NCBI RefSeq assembly: GCF_009469595.2
Contig: NZ_SSXV01000014.1
Coordinates: forward strand, 1 to 64,000
From: Thauera sp. 2A1
GTDB lineage: Bacteria > Pseudomonadota > Gammaproteobacteria > Burkholderiales > Rhodocyclaceae
Length of the DNA stretch: 64,000 nt
Reading direction: 5' to 3'
Of the stretch, positions 58,137 to 64,000 are shown one piece after another. The first letter of the stretch is position 1; each line of letters starts with the position of its first letter. The notes below the pieces were generated by a model. It did not search any database. It saw only the letters and a list, made by a program, of their open reading frames with translations, and was not told the DNA's origin. A program made the position numbers and the translations under genes.

Positions 58137-60731
58137 ATGGACGACACGCACGTTCCCGCCTTCGCCCCCACCACCGGCCTGCCCGGGCTCGATGCCGTGC
58201 TGCGCGGCGTGCAGCGCGGCGACAACATCGTGTGGCAGATCCAGTCGCTGGACGAGTATCTCGCCCTGGTGCAGCCCTACGCCCGCGCCGCGCGTGCCCA
58301 GCGTCGGCGGCTGATCTACTTCCGCTTCGCCTCGCATGCGCCGCTGCTGGATCCGGAGGCGGGCGTGGAGGAGGGCGTGGAGATCCACCATCCACGACCG
58401 CAGGACGGTTTCGATGCCTTCGTGGACCAGGTGCACTCGGTCATCGAGGCGGCGGGGCGCGAGACGATGTACGTGTTCGACTGCCTGTCCGAACTGGCCG
58501 AAGCCTGGCAGTCGGACCGCATGATGGGCAACTTCTTCCGCCTCACCTGCCCGCGCCTGTTCGACCTCGACACCGTCACCTACTTCGGCGTGTATCGCAA
58601 CACCCATGCCGCCGACGGCATGGACACCATCACCGACACCACCCAGTACCTGCTCGACGTGTTCCGCTGCCGCGGCCGCCTCTATGTCCGGCCGATCAAG
58701 GTCCAGCACCGCTCGGCGGCGGTGATGAATTTGATCCACGCCTGGGAGGAGGGCGATCGTTTCCGGCCGGTGGCCGACAGCGGCACGGTGTCGGAGATCC
58801 TCGCCGGTTCGGGCTGGGCGGGCCTCGAAGGCAGCGCCGTCGTCAGCCACTGGGACCACCAGTTCGCCACCGCGCGCGGACTCGTCGCCTGGCGCCAGGC
58901 CGGCGAGGGCGGCGGGCTGGTGGCGGACGAGGCGGCCAGCTTCGCGCGCCTGAGCCGGCTGCTGTTTCCGGAAGACGAAGGGCTGCTGCGGCTGATCGAG
59001 CGTTACCTGTGGCTGGAGGATCTGCTCGCCATCCGCGCCCGCATGATCGGCATCGGCTCCATCGGCGGCAAGGCGGCCGGCATGCTGCTGGCGCGGGCCA
59101 TCCTGCGCCACGACCTGCCCTCCCTGCACGAGCGGCTCGAGGCGCACGACTCCTTCTTCGTCGGCACCGAGGTGTTCGACACCTTCTTCGTCCATAACCG
59201 GCTGTGGTGGATCCGTCGCCAACAGCGCGAATCCGACACCTTCCTGCAGGGGCTGGACGAAGCGCGCGAACGCATCCTGCAGGGCGCGTTCCCGGCCTCG
59301 ACCGTGCGCCAGTTCGAGGCCATGCTGGATTACTTCGGCGAGTGGCCTTTCATCGTCCGCTCCAGCTCGCGGCTGGAGGACCGCTACGGCAACGCCTTCG
59401 CCGGGCAGTACGACAGCGTGTTCTGCGTGAACCAGGGCCCGCGCGACAAGCGCCTTGCCGACCTGCTCGATGCGGTGCGCCAGGTCTATGCCAGCACGCT
59501 GAGCGAGCAGGCGCTGCGCTACCGCCAGCGCCGCGGCCTGCTGCACGAGCACGAGCAGATGGCGCTGCTGATCATGCGGGTGTCGGGCACCGGCGGGCGG
59601 CGCTACTTCCATCCGCACGCTGCAGGCGTCGGGCTGTCGGTGAATCCCTACCCGTGGAATCCGCAGATCGACATGCGCGCCGGCGTGCTCCGGCTGGTGG
59701 CGGGCCTGGGCACGCGCGCGGTGGATCGGAGCGACGACGACTACACGCGGTTGATCGCGCTCAATGCGCCCTCGTTGCGACCCGAGACCAATTTCGGCGC
59801 CATCGCCCGCCATGCCCAGCGGCGCATGGATGCGCTCGACCTGCAGCAGAACCGGCTGGTGTCCGGGCCGTTCGCCGAGCTGGTGATGGGCGCGGATGAT
59901 TTCCCCTTCGCGCTGTTCACGAGTCGCGACACCAGCCACGAGCGCGGCGAGGGCCCTGCCTTCCTGACGTTTGACGGGCTGGTGTCGCGCACCGGCTTCG
60001 TCGACGACATGCGTGCGCTGCTCGCAACGCTGCATGCCGCCTACGCTCACCCGGTGGAGGTCGAGTTCGCGCTCAACTGCACGCCGGGCGGCGGTTACCG
60101 CATCAATCTGCTGCAGTGCCGTCCGCTGCAGATCCGCAACAGTGAAGGCGCCAGCGCGGTGCAGCCGCCGGCGGGCGTGCCGCAGGTGCTGGCCGCACGC
60201 GGCGCGGTGATCGGGCCGGGGCGGGTCATTCACCCGCAGCGCATCGTGCTGGTGCGTCTCGCGCAGTACGGCCGCCTCGGCCAGGCCGACCGCCTCGCCG
60301 TGACGCGCGTGCTCGGCCGCCTCAACCAGGTGAGCGAAGGGCGCTGCCTGCTGCTGCTGGGGCCCGGGCGCTGGGGTTCGCGCGACCTGTGGCTGGGCAT
60401 ACCGGTCGTCTTCGCCGAGATCAACCACGTCGCCGCGCTGTGCGAAATCGTCGCCATGCACGACAACCTGGTGCCCGACGTGTCCCTCGGCACCCACTTC
60501 CTCAACGAGCTGATCGAGGCCGACATGCTGTACTTCGCGCTGTTCCCGAAAGTTGCCGGCAACCATCTCGACGAGGAAGCGCTGTGTGCCTTCCCCAACC
60601 GGCTCGTCGAGCTGCTGCCCGATGCCGCGCGCTGGGCCGACATGGTGCACGTGGTCGACCTCGAGCCGGGTCGGGCGACGCTTTACGCCGACGCCGAACG
60701 CCAGCAGGTGGTGCTGACCCTGGGCGGATGA
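58137..60731 (+). CDS. PPDK/PEP-synthase-type ATP-grasp protein with a degenerate KaiC-like N-terminus
   Basis: An 864-residue protein. The N-terminal about 230 residues begin TGLPGLDAVLRGVQRGDNIV, as in KaiC/RadA-like RecA folds, but the ATP loop is replaced by WQIQSLDEY, so it should not bind ATP normally. From about residue 300 a PPDK N-terminal ATP-grasp domain follows (GSIGGKAAGMLLARAIL, FIVRSSSRLEDRYGNAFAGQ). The C-terminal part has LLLLGPGRWGSRDLWLG and PDVSLGTHFLNELIEADM. The phosphohistidine swivel and PEP-binding TIM barrel of PPDK/PpsA are not seen, so it is not a standard glycolytic enzyme. It starts 24 bases after uvrC; function unknown. Confidence 0.75.
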   Translation: MDDTHVPAFAPTTGLPGLDAVLRGVQRGDNIVWQIQSLDEYLALVQPYARAARAQRRRLIYFRFASHAPLLDPEAGVEEGVEIHHPRPQDGFDAFVDQVHSVIEAAGRETMYVFDCLSELAEAWQSDRMMGNFFRLTCPRLFDLDTVTYFGVYRNTHAADGMDTITDTTQYLLDVFRCRGRLYVRPIKVQHRSAAVMNLIHAWEEGDRFRPVADSGTVSEILAGSGWAGLEGSAVVSHWDHQFATARGLVAWRQAGEGGGLVADEAASFARLSRLLFPEDEGLLRLIERYLWLEDLLAIRARMIGIGSIGGKAAGMLLARAILRHDLPSLHERLEAHDSFFVGTEVFDTFFVHNRLWWIRRQQRESDTFLQGLDEARERILQGAFPASTVRQFEAMLDYFGEWPFIVRSSSRLEDRYGNAFAGQYDSVFCVNQGPRDKRLADLLDAVRQVYASTLSEQALRYRQRRGLLHEHEQMALLIMRVSGTGGRRYFHPHAAGVGLSVNPYPWNPQIDMRAGVLRLVAGLGTRAVDRSDDDYTRLIALNAPSLRPETNFGAIARHAQRRMDALDLQQNRLVSGPFAELVMGADDFPFALFTSRDTSHERGEGPAFLTFDGLVSRTGFVDDMRALLATLHAAYAHPVEVEFALNCTPGGGYRINLLQCRPLQIRNSEGASAVQPPAGVPQVLAARGAVIGPGRVIHPQRIVLVRLAQYGRLGQADRLAVTRVLGRLNQVSEGRCLLLLGPGRWGSRDLWLGIPVVFAEINHVAALCEIVAMHDNLVPDVSLGTHFLNELIEADMLYFALFPKVAGNHLDEEALCAFPNRLVELLPDAARWADMVHVVDLEPGRATLYADAERQQVVLTLGG

Positions 60732-60907
60732 TCGCGGGAGCGCGCTGCCGGTCGTGTGCCCGGGGTAGTCCATGAGCAACGATGCGGCGTCTTGAGTAAG
60801 ATTCGAGAATCCTGAAACGATGGGCAATGGCGTACGGCCAGATGCCGCATTGCTCTTATCCCTCCCCTTTTCGGGGGAGGCACTCCGCCACTCTCGGGAA
60901 ACGCAAG

Positions 60908-63076
60908 ATGTGCGATCTCAAACAACCCGCCGGTTCATCCCCTGTGCAAGGCGCTGTGCCGCGCACGCTTTTCCCGCGCACACCCTTCCTCGCCGGCACT
61001 GACGTCGAGGCCAAGCGGCGGGAGCTGCTCGACTACTTCCACGCGACCTTCGACCGCTATGAGTCGCTCTTCGAGGTGCTCAACGGCGACGAGGCCTACT
61101 ACAGGAAGCCGATCAGCCTGCGCCACCCGCTGATCTTCTACTTCGGCCACACCGCGACCTTCTTCATCAACAAGTTCATGCTCGCCGGTCTCATCGAGCA
61201 GCGCATCGACCCGCGCCTCGAATCCATGTTCGCCGTCGGCGTCGACGAGATGAGCTGGGACGACCTCGACGACACCCGCTACGACTGGCCCACCGTCGCC
61301 GAAGTCGCCGAATACCGCAGGAAGGTGAGGGCGGTGGTCGACCGCGTGATCCGGGAGACGCCCTTCACGCTGCCGATCGGCTGGAAGGATCCCTTCTGGG
61401 CGGTGGTCATGGGCATCGAGCACGAGCGCATCCACCTCGAGACCTCCTCGGTGCTGATGCGCCAGCATGCGCTGCAGTATGTGCAGCCGCATCCCGCCTG
61501 GCAGCCCTGCACCGAGCACGGCGAGCCGCCGGCCAACGTGCTGGTCGACATCCCCGCCGGCGTCGTGCAGCTGGGCCGCGCCTTCGACGAGCCCATCTAC
61601 GGCTGGGACAACGAATACGGTCATCATCGCGCCGAGGTGCCTGCGTTCCAGGCAGCCCGCTACCTCGTGAGCAACCGTGAATACCTCGCCTTCGTCGAGG
61701 CCGGCGGCTATGCCGACGACAGCGTATGGGACGAGGAAGGCCTGGGCTGGAAGCGCTTCGCCCGCGCCGAACATCCCACCTTCTGGGTGCCCGACGGCGC
61801 CGGCTGGAAGCTGCGCCTGATGGCCGAAGAGGTGCCAATGCGCTGGGACTGGCCGGTGGAGGTCAATTGCCTGGAGGCGCGCGCCTTCTGCCGCTGGAAG
61901 GCACGCGAGACCGGCCAGCCGGTACGCCTGCCGACCGAGGACGAATGGAACCGCATCCACGACCATGTCGGCCTCGCCGACGTGCCGCACGACGCCCCCG
62001 CCAACGCCAATCTGCACCTGGATCACTGGGCCTCGAGCTGCCCGGTGACGCGCTTCGCCCACGGCGAGCTGTTCGACGTGGTCGGCAATGTCTGGCAATG
62101 GTGCGAGACGCCGACCTATCCCTTCGACGGCTTCGACGTGCACCCGATCTACGATGACTTCACCACCCCGACCTTCGACGACCGCCACGGCATCATCAAG
62201 GGTGGAAGCTGGATTTCGGCGGGCAACGAATCGCGCCACGCCTCGCGCTACGCCTTCCGCCGTCACTTCTTCCAGCACGCGGGCTTCCGCTACATCGTCA
62301 GCGATGCGCCGGCGCTCAACCCGGCCTCGACCTACGAGACCGACGCGCTGCTGTCGCAGTACGCCGAGTTCCACTATGGCGACGAGGCCTTCGGCGTGCC
62401 CAACTTCCCGAAGGCGCTGGCCGACATCGCCATCGCGGCCCAGCGCCGCTTCGGCAAGGGCAGGTTCGGCCGCGCGCTGGACCTGGGCTGCGCCACGGGC
62501 CGCGCCAGCTTCGAGCTGGCGCGCGCCTTCGAGCACGTGGTCGGCATCGACTTCTCGGCGCGCTTCATCCAGGCCGGCGTCAAGCTCGCCGAAACCGGCG
62601 TGCTGCGCTACACGATGCCCGACGAGGGTGAGCTGGTGACCTACCACGAGCGCCGGCTGGATGCGCTCGGCCTCGCCGGGACCGCCGGCCGCGTCGAGTT
62701 CTGGCAAGGCGACGCCTGCAACCTGAAGGACGTCTTCACCGGCTTCGACCTCATCCTCGCCGCAAACCTGATCGACCGCCTGTACAGCCCGCGCCGCTTC
62801 CTCGCCGACGTCACGCGCCGGCTCAACCCCGGCGGCCTGCTGCTGATCGCCTCGCCCTACACCTGGCTGGAAGAGCACACCAAGCGCGAGGAATGGATCG
62901 GCGGCTTCAAGAAGGATGGCGAGTCCTACACCACCCTCGACGGCCTCAAGGACCTGCTCGCCGCCGACTTCGAGCTGGTGCAGGGACCGCAGTCCGTGCC
63001 GTTCGTGATCCGCGAAACGCGGCGCAAGCACCAGCACACGCTGTCTGAACTGACCATCTGGAGACGCCGCGCATGA
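60908..63076 (+). CDS. ovoA: OvoA: 5-histidylcysteine sulfoxide synthase / 4-mercaptohistidine N-methyltransferase
   Basis: A 722-residue bifunctional enzyme of ovothiol biosynthesis. The N-terminal DinB-like part carries the iron site: His81 (FYFGHTATFF) and EHERIHLE with His172, His176 and Glu178 (HX3HXE). The FGE/sulfatase-modifying-like domain follows (RYLVSNREYLAF, PVRLPTEDEWNRI, GNVWQWCETPTYPF, GIIKGGSWISAGNE). The C-terminal domain is a SAM methyltransferase (ALDLGCATGRASFELA). Iron-dependent oxidation joins Cys to His, and the N-methylation is the last step. OvoB, the C-S lyase, is not in this window. Start at MCDLKQPAG; the stop overlaps the next ATG. Confidence 0.93.
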   Translation: MCDLKQPAGSSPVQGAVPRTLFPRTPFLAGTDVEAKRRELLDYFHATFDRYESLFEVLNGDEAYYRKPISLRHPLIFYFGHTATFFINKFMLAGLIEQRIDPRLESMFAVGVDEMSWDDLDDTRYDWPTVAEVAEYRRKVRAVVDRVIRETPFTLPIGWKDPFWAVVMGIEHERIHLETSSVLMRQHALQYVQPHPAWQPCTEHGEPPANVLVDIPAGVVQLGRAFDEPIYGWDNEYGHHRAEVPAFQAARYLVSNREYLAFVEAGGYADDSVWDEEGLGWKRFARAEHPTFWVPDGAGWKLRLMAEEVPMRWDWPVEVNCLEARAFCRWKARETGQPVRLPTEDEWNRIHDHVGLADVPHDAPANANLHLDHWASSCPVTRFAHGELFDVVGNVWQWCETPTYPFDGFDVHPIYDDFTTPTFDDRHGIIKGGSWISAGNESRHASRYAFRRHFFQHAGFRYIVSDAPALNPASTYETDALLSQYAEFHYGDEAFGVPNFPKALADIAIAAQRRFGKGRFGRALDLGCATGRASFELARAFEHVVGIDFSARFIQAGVKLAETGVLRYTMPDEGELVTYHERRLDALGLAGTAGRVEFWQGDACNLKDVFTGFDLILAANLIDRLYSPRRFLADVTRRLNPGGLLLIASPYTWLEEHTKREEWIGGFKKDGESYTTLDGLKDLLAADFELVQGPQSVPFVIRETRRKHQHTLSELTIWRRRA

Positions 63077-64000
63077 CGACCAATACGAACCTTTCCGTCG
63101 CCGACCGCGCCGCCGGCGCGCTGATGGGCGCCTTCATCGGCGACGCGCTGGCACTGGGGCCCCACTGGTACTACGACCTCGACGAGCTGCACGCGCGCTA
63201 CGGCGAGTGGATCTCCGACTACACCGCGCCGATGTCCGACCATTACCACGCGGGAATGAAGGCGGGCGAATCCTCCCAGGCCGGTCTGCTGCTGCGCCTG
63301 ACGCTGGAGTCGCTGGCGGCCTGCGGCGGCTACGACGAAGCCGACTTCTGCCGGTGCATGGACGAGGATTTCTTTCCGCACATCGATGGCGTGCCGATGC
63401 ACGGCCCCGGCGGCTACACCAGCCAGTCGATCCGCGAAGCCTGGCGCAAGCGCGTGCAGCAGGGCCTGCCCTGGGGCCAGGTCGCCGGCAACGCCGACAC
63501 GACCGAGGCGGCCGAGCGCACGCTCGCCCTCGCGGTGCGCTACGCGCTCGACCCGTCCGCGCTCGCCGATGCGGTCACGCGCAACACCTTGCTCACGCAG
63601 ACCGACGGTACGGTGGTGGCGATGACGGTCGCCTTCGGCGCGGTGCTCGGCATGCTGGTCGAAGGCCACGCGCTCGACGCCTCGATCTCGGCCAAGCTGA
63701 TGGCCCGCGTGAAAGCCGGCGCGCTGCCTTTCCACACCGTGACCGTTGGCAACCTGCAGGCGCCGAAGCCGGGCGCGGCCGAAGCCCCGACGCTCGGCCG
63801 CTTTCCCTCGCCCGACGCGCTGCTCACGCCCTCGGCGATCGCCCGCGCCGCGCTCGACCCTGACATCCGCATCGAACCGGCGTGGAAGGTGTCGCTGGTG
63901 TATGGCATGCCCTGCGCGGTGTATCACCAGTTCCAGCCGGCCTACTATCTCGCCGCACGCTTCGCCGGCGACTTCGAATCCGCCGTGTTGCATGCGGTCA
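63073..64000 (+). CDS. ADP-ribosylglycohydrolase-family protein (truncated by window end)
   Basis: At least 309 residues, open at the right edge. It has the ADP-ribosylglycohydrolase signature GALMGAFIGDALALGPHWYYD near the N-terminus, HGPGGYTSQSI, GNADTTEAAERTLALAV and TQTDGTVVAMTVAFGAVLG, matching the metal-binding layout of the DraG/ARH family. These enzymes remove ADP-ribose from proteins or related substrates. The ATG overlaps the ovoA stop (ATGA), so translation is coupled; a shared role is likely but unproven. Several family-typical metal residues lie in the missing part or were not checked. Confidence 0.85.
   Translation, partial: MTTNTNLSVADRAAGALMGAFIGDALALGPHWYYDLDELHARYGEWISDYTAPMSDHYHAGMKAGESSQAGLLLRLTLESLAACGGYDEADFCRCMDEDFFPHIDGVPMHGPGGYTSQSIREAWRKRVQQGLPWGQVAGNADTTEAAERTLALAVRYALDPSALADAVTRNTLLTQTDGTVVAMTVAFGAVLGMLVEGHALDASISAKLMARVKAGALPFHTVTVGNLQAPKPGAAEAPTLGRFPSPDALLTPSAIARAALDPDIRIEPAWKVSLVYGMPCAVYHQFQPAYYLAARFAGDFESAVLHAV

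Noticed and set aside
56142..60827. Very long minus-strand open frame opposite uvrC and the ATP-grasp gene (about 1561 codons)
   Set aside because: It is composed of His/Arg/Gln/Ala-rich sequence without domains, lies opposite two clear genes, and is the usual product of GC-rich third positions on the coding strand.

Overview
This window is chromosomal DNA from a high-GC betaproteobacterium, most likely a member of the Rhodocyclales such as Thauera, Azoarcus or Aromatoleum. That placement is inferred from gene order (rne/rluC, yceD-rpmF-plsX-fabHDG-acpP-fabF, then nadB divergent from rpoE-rseABC-mucD-lepA-lepB-rnc-era-recO-pdxJ-acpS), from protein sequence style and from base composition; no rRNA was available to confirm it. 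Most of the window is densely packed housekeeping DNA. The accessory or less ordinary parts lie at about 6.4-16 kb, 22.9-24.6 kb and 58-64 kb.

Left part (0.2-16.3 kb). An M20 amidohydrolase, an FtsX-type ABC permease, RmuC and an old-yellow-enzyme oxidoreductase are followed by a two-component system and three redox genes: inner-membrane cytochrome b561, a secreted protein with one CXXCH haem motif fused to a probable outer-membrane beta-barrel (resembling Cyc2 fused cytochrome-porins), and a periplasmic class I cytochrome c. Together they could form an electron path across the envelope. A second two-component system runs the other way and is followed by a DegP/DegQ-like protease and a small exported protein; a PmrA/QseB-like box lies in front of the protease.

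Middle (16.3-36 kb). This holds a polytopic membrane protein, ald and moaA, a Lon-related protease, a HigBA-like toxin-antitoxin pair, decayed coding DNA beside two identical tRNA-Asn genes with a good sigma-70 promoter, an aromatic/aspartate aminotransferase, uvrB, a low-molecular-weight phosphatase, and RNase E divergent from rluC and a HAD phosphatase. A RsmI-like methylase and a Maf/YceF pyrophosphatase face away from yceD-rpmF.

Fatty acid and envelope-stress part (36-56 kb). plsX, fabH, fabD, fabG, acpP and fabF form the fatty acid cluster, with terminators after rpmF, fabG and acpP. nadB is divergent from rpoE, whose upstream DNA holds a sigma-E-like promoter. rpoE, rseA, rseB, rseC and mucD form the envelope-stress operon, followed by a glutaredoxin-like protein, lepA, lepB, a DUF4845 protein, rnc, era, recO, pdxJ and acpS. 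Many of these genes overlap by 4 bp.

Right end (55-64 kb). nagZ and uvrC lead to an unusual ATP-grasp (PPDK-type) protein with a degenerate KaiC-like start, then ovoA (ovothiol biosynthesis), translationally coupled to an ADP-ribosylglycohydrolase-family gene that runs off the window. Three copies of a REP-like palindromic repeat (near 0.1, 11.0 and 54.9 kb) are scattered between genes.
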